Source: Candidatus Palauibacter australiensis (GTDB lineage Bacteria; Gemmatimonadota; Gemmatimonadetes; Palauibacterales; Palauibacteraceae). From it: a stretch of 43,161 nt of DNA. Location: positions 1 to 43,161 of the forward strand of contig JAPPBA010000117.1 of assembly GCA_026705295.1 (NCBI GenBank), given 5' to 3'. The position numbers and the translations under genes were made by a program. Shown here in pieces: positions 33,163 to 42,263 of the stretch. The notes under the pieces are model-generated. The model did not search any database. It was not told where the DNA came from and saw only the letters and a program-made list of their open reading frames with translations. How positions within the stretch are numbered: the stretch's first letter is position 1; every line of letters begins with the position of its first letter.

Positions 33163-33249
33163 ATGAGCGTCCGGCCCGGTGAGAGGCCGGCGCGGCGCGC
33201 GGAATCCCGCAGCGCCACACCTCGAAAGAAGAAGAGAAAAAAAGAATGA
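33163..33249 (+). CDS. Possible 28-codon basic leader ORF coupled to pnp
   Basis: An ATG at 33163 opens a 28-codon frame that begins MSVRPGERPARR and ends with a lysine-rich stretch, PRKKKRKKE. Its TGA (33247-33249) overlaps the pnp ATG (33246-33248) as ATGA. The ribosome-binding site for this frame is weak. The pnp start has no classical site of its own, only an A-rich purine run (33224-33246) that is strikingly low in GC for this genome. Translation of the short frame might therefore feed pnp. It may also be a chance frame. Confidence 0.35.
   Translation: MSVRPGERPARRAESRSATPRKKKRKKE
33171..33190 (+). promoter_or_regulatory. Hairpin in the pnp leader
   Basis: CCGGCC (33171-33176) and GGCCGG (33185-33190) form a perfect six-base-pair stem with an eight-base loop, 55 bases upstream of pnp and inside the short leader ORF. 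In E. coli a stem-loop in the pnp leader is processed by RNase III and mediates autoregulation; a similar use here is speculative. Confidence 0.35.
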
Positions 33250-35336
33250 CACACCGAATCGAAACGGAATTCCACGGACGGCCCCTGATCCTGGAGACGG
33301 GCAGAATGGCCCGGCAGGCCGACGGCGCCGTCTATGTGCAGTACGGGGAGACCGCAGTGCTCGTCACCGCCACGGCGGACCGCAAGCCCACGCATCTCCC
33401 CTTCTTTCCTCTCACGGTCGAGTACCGCGAGAAGACCTACGCCGCCGGCAAGTTCCCCGGCGGGTTCATCAAGCGGGAAACCCGGCCCGGCGAGAAGGAG
33501 ACGGTCTCGGCGCGGCAGATCGACCGGCCCCTCCGGCCGCTCTTCCCCGCGGACTACCGGAACGACACCCAGGTCGTCTGTTTCATCATCTCCGCGGACC
33601 AGGAGAACGACGCGGACGTCATCGGCATGCTCGGGGCGTCGACGGCCCTCCTCCTGTCCCCGATCCCGTGGAACGGGCCGATCGCCGGCGTCCGGGTCGC
33701 CCGCCGCGAGGGCGAGTGGCTCGTCAACCCGACTTTCGATGACCTCGAACTGTGCGACCTCGAGATCGTCGTCGCCGGATCCGAGGAATCGATCGTGATG
33801 GTCGAGGGCGCCTGTCTCGAAGCCACCGAGGATGAATTCCTCGAGGCGATGCAGGTCGGACAGAAGGCCATCGCCGATCTGATCGCGCTCCAGCGCGAGT
33901 TGGTCCGGAAGGCTGGAGCCCCGGAAACCTTCGAGTACGAGCCCGTCGGACCCGACCCGGACGTCGTGGCGAAGGTCACGGAACTGGCGGCCGCTCAGGT
34001 GGGCGAAGCGTTGAGGATCGCGGACAAGGAGGAGCGCGGACGCGCCCTGTCCGCCCTGCGCGAGGAGCTCGCGGCTCGGCTCGAAGCCGACCACCCGGAT
34101 TGCTCGGGAGATGTCGGCGCCGCTCTCCGAAAGCTGGAGAAGGAGACGATGCGCCGACGCATCCTCGAGGACGGGGAGCGCATCGATGGCCGCGGCATGA
34201 ACGACGTCCGCGACATCACGTGCGACGTCGGTTTGCTGCCGCGCACCCACGGTTCGGCGCTCTTCACCCGGGGGCAGACGCAGGCGCTCGCCGTGACCAC
34301 GCTCGGGACGGTGAGGGACGAGCAGCGAATCGACTCCGTCGACGTACGCGAAGAAACCTCGAAGTCCTTCATGCTCCACTACAACTTCCCCGGCTTTTCG
34401 ACGGGCGAAGTGCGGATGTTCCGGGGTACGAGCCGCCGCGAGACGGGACACGGGATGCTGGCTGAGCGCGCGCTTCAGGCCCTCCTCCCGGCGTACGAGG
34501 ACTTCCCGTACACGGTCCGCGTCGTCTCCGATATTCTCGAATCGAACGGGTCGAGTTCGATGGCTTCGGTCTGTGGCGGATCGCTCTCCCTCATGGATGC
34601 CGGAGTGCCGATGCGGGCCCCGTGCGCGGGGATCGCGATGGGGCTCATCAAGGAGGACGACCGGGTTGAAATCCTCACCGACATCCTCGGCGTGGAGGAT
34701 GCCCTCGGCGACATGGACTTCAAGGTCGCGGGGACCGAGCGCGGGATCACGGCCGTCCAGATGGACATCAAGGCCGACGGTCTCTCGGTCGACACGCTGC
34801 GCGAGGCCCTGGCCCGGGCGCGCGATGCCCGGCTGCGGATCCTCGCGGCGATGAACGAGACGCTCGAAGCGGCCCGCGAGGAAATGTCGCCGCACGCGCC
34901 GCGGATCGTCACGCTGCAGATCAACCCGCAGAAGATCGGCGAGGTCATCGGGCCGAAGGGGAAGACGATCCGGATGATCCAGGAGGAGACGGGCACCGAG
35001 GTCAACATCGACGACTCGGGCACCGTCACCATCGCAGCGCCTTCGGGCGCGGGCGCGCAGCATGCGCGCGAGATGGTGGAAGGCATCGTTCAGGAGCCGG
35101 AGGTCGGACGGATCTACCGCGGTGTCGTAAAGAACACGACGGACTTTGGCGCCTTCGTGGAGATCATTCCCGGAGTCGAGGGCCTGTGCCACATCTCGGA
35201 ACTCGAGGAGGGCCGCACCGCCAAGACGGAGGACGTCGTCAGCCCGGGCGACGAGGTGAAGGTAAAGCTGCTCGCCGTGGATGACCGCGGCCGCCTCAAG
35301 CTCTCGCGGCGCGCGGCCCTCGCCCCGGCCGAGTAG
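33246..35336 (+). CDS. pnp: Polyribonucleotide nucleotidyltransferase (PNPase)
   Basis: PNPase degrades RNA from the 3' end by phosphorolysis and is a core degradosome component. The 696-residue protein has the first RNase PH domain (residues 1-140, with [17 protein letters not shown]), a helical linker domain, and the catalytic second RNase PH domain ([23 protein letters not shown] begins it; [19 protein letters not shown] and [19 protein letters not shown] carry active-site residues). A KH domain (about 549-605, [18 protein letters not shown]) and a C-terminal S1 domain (about 619-690) follow. Length and domain order are normal. ATG 33246 is used. Confidence 0.97.
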   Translation: MTHRIETEFHGRPLILETGRMARQADGAVYVQYGETAVLVTATADRKPTHLPFFPLTVEYREKTYAAGKFPGGFIKRETRPGEKETVSARQIDRPLRPLFPADYRNDTQVVCFIISADQENDADVIGMLGASTALLLSPIPWNGPIAGVRVARREGEWLVNPTFDDLELCDLEIVVAGSEESIVMVEGACLEATEDEFLEAMQVGQKAIADLIALQRELVRKAGAPETFEYEPVGPDPDVVAKVTELAAAQVGEALRIADKEERGRALSALREELAARLEADHPDCSGDVGAALRKLEKETMRRRILEDGERIDGRGMNDVRDITCDVGLLPRTHGSALFTRGQTQALAVTTLGTVRDEQRIDSVDVREETSKSFMLHYNFPGFSTGEVRMFRGTSRRETGHGMLAERALQALLPAYEDFPYTVRVVSDILESNGSSSMASVCGGSLSLMDAGVPMRAPCAGIAMGLIKEDDRVEILTDILGVEDALGDMDFKVAGTERGITAVQMDIKADGLSVDTLREALARARDARLRILAAMNETLEAAREEMSPHAPRIVTLQINPQKIGEVIGPKGKTIRMIQEETGTEVNIDDSGTVTIAAPSGAGAQHAREMVEGIVQEPEVGRIYRGVVKNTTDFGAFVEIIPGVEGLCHISELEEGRTAKTEDVVSPGDEVKVKLLAVDDRGRLKLSRRAALAPAE

Positions 35337-35354
35337 GCCTGACCGCGTCGCGTC

Positions 35355-35378
35355 CCGGCCCGCCTGCGCGCGGGCCGG
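35355..35378 (+). terminator. Strong hairpin after pnp without T tract
   Basis: CCGGCCCGC (35355-35363) pairs perfectly over nine bases with GCGGGCCGG (35370-35378) around a six-base loop, 18 bases after the pnp stop. No T run follows. It may act as a Rho-dependent 3' boundary or protect the transcript end, or simply separate pnp from the protease gene. Confidence 0.4.
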
Positions 35379-35404
35379 CCCGGGAACTGCGGCCGACTTC
35401 CGGC

Positions 35405-36679
35405 GTGGGAGGCCGGCTCGATCGGGAGGTGTACCGAACCTGTCTCCCGGATGGCCCCATTGTGCTCAGCGAGCGCATGGATTCCGTGCGCTCCGTCGCC
35501 ATCGGCCTCTGGGTGAGACAGGGCCGCGTGCACGAGGATGCCGAGCACGGCGGCGCGTCCCATCTGCTCGAGCACATGGTCTTCAAGGGGACGCACCGGC
35601 GCTCTGCCCGCGATCTCGCCTGGGAGGTGGAGCGGCTCGGGGGCGCGCTGGACGCGTATACGACGCACGAGTTCACCGCCTTCCAGGCGCGCGTGCCGGC
35701 GGGGGCGCTCGGCGTCGCGCTCGACGTGCTGTGCGACCTTGCCTTTTTTCCGCGGCTCTCCGGACAGGACCTGGAGGTGGAACGCGAGGTCGTGCTGGAA
35801 GAGATCGCTGCCGCGGCGGAAGTCCCGGAGGACATCGCCTTCGAAGAGCACGCGCGCGCGCTCTACGGCGGGCATCCCTACGGCGAACCGATCCTCGGCA
35901 CCCGCGCGTCGGTGCGGGCGCTTTCCGTGTCCGCGCTGGCGGAAGTGCACGATCGGGCGTACCGGCCGGGCAACGTGGTCGTGGCCGCGGCGGGAGCGGT
36001 GGAGCATGAGGACCTCGTGGAGGGGCTGGCGCGCTGGCTCCCCCGCCGGCCCGCCGTCCCCGCCCCCGCGGACCCGCCGCCGCCGATCGGCGAATCTGGC
36101 TTCCGGCGCATGCGACGCGAGGGCGGCCGTCAGACGCACATCGTGACTGGAGGACTCACCGTTCCGTACCGCGATCCCCTTCGCTACGCGATCCATGTCA
36201 CGGCGACGGCCCTCGGGGGCGGCATGAGTTCGCGGCTTTTCCAGAGAATCCGCGAAACGCTCGGGCTCGCCTACGCGGTGTACAGTTTCGACGGGTTCCA
36301 CGCGCAAGCGGGCCACGTCGGCGCCTACGTCGGGACCCGCCCCGAAACCGCGGATGAGGCGCGCGAGGCGGTGGAGAGGGAACTCGCCGTGCTGGCGCGC
36401 GAAGGACTGACGCGCGAGGAGCTGGACGACACTCGGAGCCAGCTGAAGGGGCAGTTTCTGATCTCGCTCGAATCGCCCGCGAGCCGCATGAACCGGCTGG
36501 CCGGCGTCGCCCTGTACGGCCACGAGTATCGCACCCTTGACGAGGTGGCGGCGAGAATCGACGCGGTCGACCGTGCGCAGTGTTTCGAAGCTGCCGCATA
36601 CTTCGCACCCGAACGGCTCGCGACCCTCGAGCTGGCGCCCGGCAACGCCCCGGGGCGTACCGCACCGGACGCGACCTGA
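35405..36679 (+). CDS. M16-family zinc metalloprotease (processing-peptidase-like)
   Basis: The 424-residue protein has the inverted zinc motif HLLEH (residues 53-57), and the third zinc ligand in the downstream glutamate-rich EREVVLEEI segment. It also has the M16 N-terminal block [20 protein letters not shown] and the C-terminal [21 protein letters not shown]. Members of this group in bacteria lie next to pnp and are related to mitochondrial processing peptidase, but their substrates are mostly unknown. The start is GTG 35405. An in-frame GTG at 35429 is too close to its purine run to be better. The context rpsO-pnp-M16 is conserved widely. Confidence 0.92.
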   Translation: MGGRLDREVYRTCLPDGPIVLSERMDSVRSVAIGLWVRQGRVHEDAEHGGASHLLEHMVFKGTHRRSARDLAWEVERLGGALDAYTTHEFTAFQARVPAGALGVALDVLCDLAFFPRLSGQDLEVEREVVLEEIAAAAEVPEDIAFEEHARALYGGHPYGEPILGTRASVRALSVSALAEVHDRAYRPGNVVVAAAGAVEHEDLVEGLARWLPRRPAVPAPADPPPPIGESGFRRMRREGGRQTHIVTGGLTVPYRDPLRYAIHVTATALGGGMSSRLFQRIRETLGLAYAVYSFDGFHAQAGHVGAYVGTRPETADEAREAVERELAVLAREGLTREELDDTRSQLKGQFLISLESPASRMNRLAGVALYGHEYRTLDEVAARIDAVDRAQCFEAAAYFAPERLATLELAPGNAPGRTAPDAT

Positions 36680-36702
36680 GCGTCCCCCTGGGAGGGAACG
36701 AA

Positions 36703-37818
36703 ATGATCGTCGGCGTACCGAAGGAGATAAAGGCGGACGAAAGTCGAGTGGCCCTCGTCCCGGCCGGAGCGACCGCGCTCGTCGCGGCCGGACACGCCGT
36801 GTGTGTGGAACGCAACGCGGGCCTGCGCAGCGGCTTTCCGGATGACATGTACGTCGCCGCGGGAGCGGAGGTAGTGGATTCGGCAGACCGGGTCTGGGAC
36901 CGGGCCGAACTCATCGTCAAGGTGAAGGAGCCGATCGAAGCCGAATACGCCCGAATGCGGGCCGACCAGGTCATCTTCACCTACTTCCACTTCGCGGCCG
37001 ACGAACGTCTCACGCACCGTACGCTGGAGAGCGGGTGCGTCGCGATCGCCTACGAGACGGTCCAGCTTCCAACGGGCGAACTCCCGCTTCTGACGCCGAT
37101 GTCCGAGGTGGCGGGGCGGATGGCGATCCAGCAAGCAGCCAAGAACCTGGAGCGCATTGCGGGCGGGTACGGGATCCTGCTCGGGGGCGTGCCGGGAGTG
37201 CTCCCGGCCGAAGTCGTCATCCTCGGGGGAGGGGTCGTCGGCGCGAATGCGGCGACGATCGCGGCGGGTTTCGGCGCCCACGTGACGGTCCTCGACGTTA
37301 ATCTCCCGCGTCTCCGGTATCTCGCGGAGGTCATGCCGGCCAACGTGGATACGCTCTACTCGAACCGACACTCGATCCTCGAGCAGATCGAACGCGCGGA
37401 CGTCGTAATCGGTGCCGTGCTCGTACCCGGCGGGAAGGCGCCGAAGCTCGTGCGGCACGACGACCTGCGGCGGATGAAGGACGGTGCGGTGATCGTCGAC
37501 GTGGCCGTGGATCAGGGCGGCTGCGTGGAATCCGCGCGCCCGACCACGCACAACGACCCCACCTACACCGTTCACGGGGTCATCCACTACTGCGTGGCGA
37601 ACATGCCGGGGGCCGTCCCGCGAACGTCCACTCTGGCCCTGACGAACGCGACGTTTCCCTACGTCCTGCACCTGGCGAATCGCGGGTGGAAAGCGGCATG
37701 CGACGAGGGTCCGGACCTCGCCCTGGGGGTCAACATCGCGGGAGGACGGGTCACGTACGAGGCCGTCGCGGAGGCGTTCGATCTGGAGTACACGCCTCTC
37801 GGGGCGCTCTCCGCGTGA
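36703..37818 (+). CDS. ald: Alanine dehydrogenase
   Basis: The enzyme interconverts L-alanine and pyruvate plus ammonia with NAD. The 371-residue protein begins [20 protein letters not shown] and includes [10 protein letters not shown] (active-site lysine), FTYFHFAAD (active-site histidine) and [12 protein letters not shown]. The NAD-binding segment [20 protein letters not shown] and the C-terminal [20 protein letters not shown] follow. The ATG at 36703 has GGGAGGG (36690-36696) upstream, ruling out a longer in-frame start at 36580. It supplies or removes alanine, which is also a peptidoglycan precursor, but the link to neighbours is only positional. Confidence 0.96.
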   Translation: MIVGVPKEIKADESRVALVPAGATALVAAGHAVCVERNAGLRSGFPDDMYVAAGAEVVDSADRVWDRAELIVKVKEPIEAEYARMRADQVIFTYFHFAADERLTHRTLESGCVAIAYETVQLPTGELPLLTPMSEVAGRMAIQQAAKNLERIAGGYGILLGGVPGVLPAEVVILGGGVVGANAATIAAGFGAHVTVLDVNLPRLRYLAEVMPANVDTLYSNRHSILEQIERADVVIGAVLVPGGKAPKLVRHDDLRRMKDGAVIVDVAVDQGGCVESARPTTHNDPTYTVHGVIHYCVANMPGAVPRTSTLALTNATFPYVLHLANRGWKAACDEGPDLALGVNIAGGRVTYEAVAEAFDLEYTPLGALSA

Positions 37819-38000
37819 GTCCGGGCAGCCGGGAGGGAGGCGAGCCGCGAAGCGACTTTCCTGCGTCCGACAGTACGTTTACATTTCGGCGTCCTTCACC
37901 CGGAGTGGCAGTTTCCGGTACGATTCGCCGCCTTGGAGGTGTCCCGCCCGTGTCCTTCAGCCCACGGATCCCGCGCCGGCCCGGAAGGGCGGCCTGCTAG
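37819..38000 (+). promoter_or_regulatory. Upstream region of the mre operon with weak promoter and short ORF
   Basis: These 182 bases separate ald from mreB. A possible promoter is TTTCCT (37857-37862) with TACATT (37880-37885) at 17 bases spacing. A 16-codon frame starting at GTG 37950, ten bases after GGAGG (37935-37939), ends with TAG at 37998-38000 directly against the mreB ATG. No hairpin with a T run was found after ald. All of this is weak evidence. Confidence 0.3.
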
Positions 38001-39035
38001 ATGGGAAAGTGGTCGCTGCGGGGTAACTTCCTGCCGATCAGCAAGATCGGAGTGGACCTGGGGACGGCGAACACCCTCGTACATGTCGAAGGCGAGGGCA
38101 TCGTCCTCAACGAACCGTCCGTCGTCGCGGTCCGAAAGGAAACCGGCCGCATCGAAGGGATCGGGCTCGCGGCCAAGCGCATGCTCGGCCGCACGCCGAG
38201 CGGGATCGAAGCGGTTCGGCCGCTGAAGGACGGGGTGATCGCCGACGTGGACATCACCGAGATGATGATCCGCTACTTCCTCAAGGAAGTGATGACTACG
38301 CGGCTCTTCAAGATCCGACCTCTCGTCGTGGTCGGCGTGCCGTCCGGCATCACGGAACTCGAACGCCGGGCCGTCCGGTCCAGCGCGCACGCCGCCGGCG
38401 CCAAGGAAGTCTACATGGTGGCGGAACCGATGGCGGCGGCCGTCGGCGTCGGACTTCCGGTGGAGACGCCGACGGGCAACATGATCATCGACGTCGGGGG
38501 CGGGACGAGCGAGATCGCGGTGATCGCGCTTTCGGGATCGGTCGCGGACACGTCGATCCGCGTCGGCGGCGACGAACTGGACTCCACGATCGTCGCCTTC
38601 CTCCGCAAGAACTACAACCTCCTCATCGGTGAGCCGACGGCGGAAGCCGTCAAGATCCAGATCGGGTCGGCGTATCCCACGGACGACGACAAGGAGATGC
38701 TGGTCAAGGGGCGGGACCTCGTCTCCGGCATTCCGAAGACCTTGCGGGTCCATTCGGCCGAGGTTCGCGAGTGTCTTCAGGAGCCGATCCAGCAGATCGT
38801 CGCCGCGGTACGGAGGGCGCTCGAGATCACACCGCCGGAACTTGCCTCCGATATCGTGGACCGGGGCGTCGTGATGACGGGCGGCGGCGCCCTCGTGCGA
38901 GGGCTGGATACGCTGCTGGGCGAGGAAACGGGGCTCCCGATCCACGTCGATGCGGAACCGCTTACCTGTGTCGTTCGGGGCTGCGGGAAGATCCTTGAGG
39001 AATTCGGACGGTATCGTGGAGTTCTCACGAGTTGA
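38001..39035 (+). CDS. mreB: Rod shape-determining protein MreB
   Basis: MreB is the actin homologue that organises lateral cell-wall synthesis under the inner membrane. The 344-residue protein shows the actin-fold phosphate motifs: IGVDLGTANTLVHVEGEG near the N-terminus, NMIIDVGGGTSEIAVIALSG in the middle, and GVVMTGGGALVRGLD near the C-terminus. It also has FKIRPLVVVGVPSGITELE and EVYMVAEPMAAAVG. Length is typical. It heads an operon with mreC, mreD, mrdA and rodA. Confidence 0.97.
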   Translation: MGKWSLRGNFLPISKIGVDLGTANTLVHVEGEGIVLNEPSVVAVRKETGRIEGIGLAAKRMLGRTPSGIEAVRPLKDGVIADVDITEMMIRYFLKEVMTTRLFKIRPLVVVGVPSGITELERRAVRSSAHAAGAKEVYMVAEPMAAAVGVGLPVETPTGNMIIDVGGGTSEIAVIALSGSVADTSIRVGGDELDSTIVAFLRKNYNLLIGEPTAEAVKIQIGSAYPTDDDKEMLVKGRDLVSGIPKTLRVHSAEVRECLQEPIQQIVAAVRRALEITPPELASDIVDRGVVMTGGGALVRGLDTLLGEETGLPIHVDAEPLTCVVRGCGKILEEFGRYRGVLTS

Positions 39036-39062
39036 CGCCGAACCTCCGCTGAATCGCCGCCC

Positions 39063-39956
39063 GTGAGTTATCAGGGCGTCCGGCCGCCGGGTCGCGGGCC
39101 GCTCGATGTCATCGTCTTTTCCCTCGCCCTCATCCTCAGCGGCGTCGCCGCGGGTCTGCCCAGCGCACATCAGAGCCAGGTCGAGTCCGCGGTCCGCGCC
39201 AGCGCGCTCTACCCGTTCCTGTTGCTCCATCGCCTCGCTGCCGAGCGGGGACAGATCGAGAGCCGCGTCGAGGTTCTGCTGGCGGAGCGGGATTCGCTCA
39301 CGGAACTCCTGCTGCGCTACCGGGACCGCACGGCGCCGGTCGAGGACACGTCGCCCGCGCGGGATCTCGAGGGGCTACCGGCCGGCTCGGCCGAGCCGGC
39401 GGTCGTTTATCCCGGACGCCCCAACGTCGGCAATCCGGACCTGTTCGTGTTGTCGGGACCCGATTTTCGGGGCCGCGAGTTTCCGGTCGGTGTCTTCACC
39501 GGCATCGGCCTGGTCGGTGTCGTGAGAGCCCCTCACGGGCGAGGGGGAAGGGGCGAATTCTGGAGCCATCCCGACTTCAGGGTCAGCGTTCTTGCCGACG
39601 GGGAAGGCGTGTCAGGGTTCGTGCGGCCGCTGCGCGCGGACGGAGGGCAACCCGTGCTCCTCCTTGAGGGCGCGCCCTTCCAGGCGGACATACCGGTCGG
39701 GACTCTGCTGGTTACGACGGGGATCGCCGGCGTCTATCCGCCGGGCGTGCCAGTGGGGCGCATCCGCGAGCCCGACGAGCCGGAGGCGGGCTGGATGAAG
39801 CGCTACGTTGTCGAGCCCGCCGTGCGGCCGGAGGAGGTCAGGGACGTTTTCGTGTGGAATCGGCCGGCGTTGCCGGCAAACGTCGAGGCGGACACGGCGT
39901 CCGCGCCGGTGGAACCCGCGCCTGCGGCGGCGGATACGGCTTCGGTCCCTCGATGA
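39063..39956 (+). CDS. mreC: Rod shape-determining protein MreC
   Basis: MreC is a bitopic membrane protein whose periplasmic part activates PBP2. The 297-residue protein has a transmembrane helix (about 14-34, DVIVFSLALILSGVAAGL), then a coiled-coil segment (about 55-85, LAAERGQIESRVEVLLAER). The beta-rich MreC domain includes GPDFRGREFPVGVFTG, VSVLADGEGVSGFVRPL, and TLLVTTGIAGVYPPGVPVGRI, with a Pro/Ala-rich tail. The GTG at 39063 is the likely start, 28 bases after mreB. The stop overlaps mreD as ATGA. Confidence 0.92.
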   Translation: MSYQGVRPPGRGPLDVIVFSLALILSGVAAGLPSAHQSQVESAVRASALYPFLLLHRLAAERGQIESRVEVLLAERDSLTELLLRYRDRTAPVEDTSPARDLEGLPAGSAEPAVVYPGRPNVGNPDLFVLSGPDFRGREFPVGVFTGIGLVGVVRAPHGRGGRGEFWSHPDFRVSVLADGEGVSGFVRPLRADGGQPVLLLEGAPFQADIPVGTLLVTTGIAGVYPPGVPVGRIREPDEPEAGWMKRYVVEPAVRPEEVRDVFVWNRPALPANVEADTASAPVEPAPAAADTASVPR

Positions 39957-40414
39957 GTCCGGCGGGGAGGTGGTTCGTCGCCGCACTCCTGCTGGTCCTG
40001 CACTTTGCCCTGCATCCACTTTGGAGCCGATGGCCGATCGCGCCCGACCTCGTGGCTGGCGGGTTGATCCTGAGCTCGCTGCAGCTCCGCTGGGGAAGGG
40101 CCGCCGGCTTCGGGTGCGTGATCGGTCTCCTGGAAGCGTCGATCTCGCTGGGACCGATGGGCCTCACGATGTTACTCTTCTCACTGACGGGGGCGCTCGT
40201 CGGCTGGGTGCGAGGCCTGATCTATTCGGACTCGGACAACGCGACGCCGGTCTTCGTCTTTTTCGGGACGTGGGTGCTGCGGTTTGCGGTCACGGTCTTC
40301 GTCGTCGGAGATTCGTCGGCAGGCGCCCTGCTCGTCCACGGCGCCGGATCGGCCGCCTTGACCACGGCGGTGTGCTGGGTGGCGGCGAGGCTGGTTTCGG
40401 CAGCCACGAGGTGA
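39953..40414 (+). CDS. mreD: Rod shape-determining protein MreD
   Basis: The 153-residue protein is strongly hydrophobic with about five membrane segments, for example FVAALLLVLHFALHPLW and LTMLLFSLTGALVGWVRGL. It occupies the standard place between mreC and the PBP2 gene. MreD links MreC to the cytoplasmic and peptidoglycan-synthesising parts of the elongasome. Sequence conservation in this family is low, so the call rests on size, topology and gene order. The ATG 39953 overlaps mreC. Confidence 0.85.
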   Translation: MSPAGRWFVAALLLVLHFALHPLWSRWPIAPDLVAGGLILSSLQLRWGRAAGFGCVIGLLEASISLGPMGLTMLLFSLTGALVGWVRGLIYSDSDNATPVFVFFGTWVLRFAVTVFVVGDSSAGALLVHGAGSAALTTAVCWVAARLVSAATR

Positions 40415-40424
40415 AGGGGAGGAT

Positions 40425-42263
40425 GTGAAGGGCGACAACGAACACCGCTCGATCCGGAGACAGCGAGGCCGCTGGGCGGCGGGTGCGATCTTCTTCTGCC
40501 TCTCGATCGTCGCCGCCGGGTTCATCAATCTCCAGATCTTCAGCACCGAGCTGTACACGTTCCTTTCGAGCGAGAACCGGCTGAGGACCATCACCGTGCC
40601 GGCCCCGCGCGGGACCATCTACGACCGGTATGGACGGGCCATCGCGGACAACGTGCCGGGGTACGACGTGTCGATGCTTCCCGGGCCCCGCGACTCCATC
40701 TCGGCTGGCCTCGACCGCCTCGCGGAGCGGCTGGACCTGTCGCCCGAGCGCCGAGCCGCACTGCTGTCGCGCAACCGCGAACGTCCCGGCGAGGCTCTGG
40801 TCGTGCGCGAGAACGCGAACTTCGAGCAGGTCGCGTTCATCGAGGAGCGTCGGCCCCGGTTTCGGCGCGTCGTCGTGGATCAGAGGCCGCGCCGGCGCTA
40901 CCCGGCGGGACCCGCCGTCGCGCACATGATCGGATACGTGGGGGAGATCAGCCCGGAGGAACTCGCTCGATCCGAGTATGCGGACTACGAATCCGGACAG
41001 TCGATCGGGAAGACGGGGCTGGAGCAGCAGTACGAGCACAGGCTCGCCGGGCGGCACGGGATCCGCTACACGGAAGTGAACGCCCTGGGCACGATCGTGC
41101 GGGATCTCGGGGTGGCGCAGGCGCAGGCTCCGGTGCCCGGAGACGACCTGCATCTCGGCATTGATCTCGACCTGCAGGTGTATGCGGACTCGGTGTTTCC
41201 GGAAGGGATGCGGGGCGGCGTCGTGGCGCTGGACCCGGTGACCGGAGAGGTGCTCCTGCTCTACAGCCACCCCACATTCGACCCCAACGCATTCATCGGC
41301 GGCATCCCCCTGGATCGGTGGAATTCCCTTCGCGAACATCCGGACCAGCCGCTGCTGGACCGGGTTTCCAACGCTTCCTACCCGCCGGGATCGACGTGGA
41401 AGCTCGTCATGTCCTCCATCGGGATGAAGACGGCCGACCTCACGATCGATACCTACCACACGCACGCATGCACCGGCAGGCTCGCGTACCACACGCGCTA
41501 CTTCCACTGCTGGCTGTCGCGGGGACACGGGCGCCTGAACCTCTCCGAGGCGATCAAGCATTCGTGCAACGTCTGGTTCTACCAGGCGGGGCAGCGGATC
41601 GGTCTCGACCCGCTCCTCGCGGGGGTCGGCGAGTTCGGCTTCGGTCGCACGACGGGGATCGACCTCCCGTCCGAGAGACCGGGCCTCTTCCCCGACTCCC
41701 GACAGTGGTACGACGAGCGGTTTGGGCCCGGAGGATGGACCGAAGCCGTCGTGTGGAACCTCTCGATCGGGCAGGGGGAAAACGCGCAGACGTTGCTGGC
41801 GATGGCCCAGTTCTACGCGGCGCTGGCGACGGGCAGGGCGCCCGTCAAACCTCACCTCGTGCGGGATGAGACGCTGGCACAGCAGCGCGCGGACTGGGCG
41901 TTCGATCTCCCCGAAGTGCAGCGGCGCCAACTCGTCGACGCACTGGCGCGTGTCGTGAATGAGCCCGGGGGCACCGCGTACGGCAGCCGCCTGGCCCGCT
42001 GGACGCTGGCCGGCAAGACCGGCACGGCCCAGAATCCGCACGGCGAGCCCCATTCCTGGTTCGTGGGGTTCGCGCCCGCCTACGACCCCCGCATCGTGAT
42101 CGCGGCGATCGTGGAGCACGGGCACCCGGACGGGGCCCCGTCGCTGGCGGTGCCTCTCGCGTCCGGGATTGTGGACCGCCACCTCGAAACGCTCGGTATG
42201 CCGCCGGAGGAAACGCCCGGCGTCCGTCCGCTGGAAGCGCTTCCGGTGCCGGCGGGCGGATGA
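40425..42263 (+). CDS. mrdA: Penicillin-binding protein 2 (peptidoglycan transpeptidase)
   Basis: PBP2 cross-links peptidoglycan during elongation with RodA. The 612-residue protein has a short cytoplasmic N-terminus and a membrane anchor (about 16-35, [20 protein letters not shown]). The dimerisation domain opens with [19 protein letters not shown] and includes [11 protein letters not shown] and [12 protein letters not shown]. The transpeptidase domain has the SxxK motif STWK (S323, K326), SxN motif SCN (380-382) and KTGT (531-534). The start is GTG 40425, two bases after the purine-rich AGGGGAGG (40415-40422). The spacing is short, so the exact start is a little uncertain. The stop overlaps rodA as ATGA. 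Confidence 0.95.
   Translation: MKGDNEHRSIRRQRGRWAAGAIFFCLSIVAAGFINLQIFSTELYTFLSSENRLRTITVPAPRGTIYDRYGRAIADNVPGYDVSMLPGPRDSISAGLDRLAERLDLSPERRAALLSRNRERPGEALVVRENANFEQVAFIEERRPRFRRVVVDQRPRRRYPAGPAVAHMIGYVGEISPEELARSEYADYESGQSIGKTGLEQQYEHRLAGRHGIRYTEVNALGTIVRDLGVAQAQAPVPGDDLHLGIDLDLQVYADSVFPEGMRGGVVALDPVTGEVLLLYSHPTFDPNAFIGGIPLDRWNSLREHPDQPLLDRVSNASYPPGSTWKLVMSSIGMKTADLTIDTYHTHACTGRLAYHTRYFHCWLSRGHGRLNLSEAIKHSCNVWFYQAGQRIGLDPLLAGVGEFGFGRTTGIDLPSERPGLFPDSRQWYDERFGPGGWTEAVVWNLSIGQGENAQTLLAMAQFYAALATGRAPVKPHLVRDETLAQQRADWAFDLPEVQRRQLVDALARVVNEPGGTAYGSRLARWTLAGKTGTAQNPHGEPHSWFVGFAPAYDPRIVIAAIVEHGHPDGAPSLAVPLASGIVDRHLETLGMPPEETPGVRPLEALPVPAGG

Noticed and set aside
33006-35192. A 728-codon open frame on the minus strand opposite pnp
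   Set aside because: It is antisense to an intact PNPase gene and has no recognisable domain, so it is a shadow of high GC bias. The same applies to long minus-strand frames at 206-1732 and 13990-16269.
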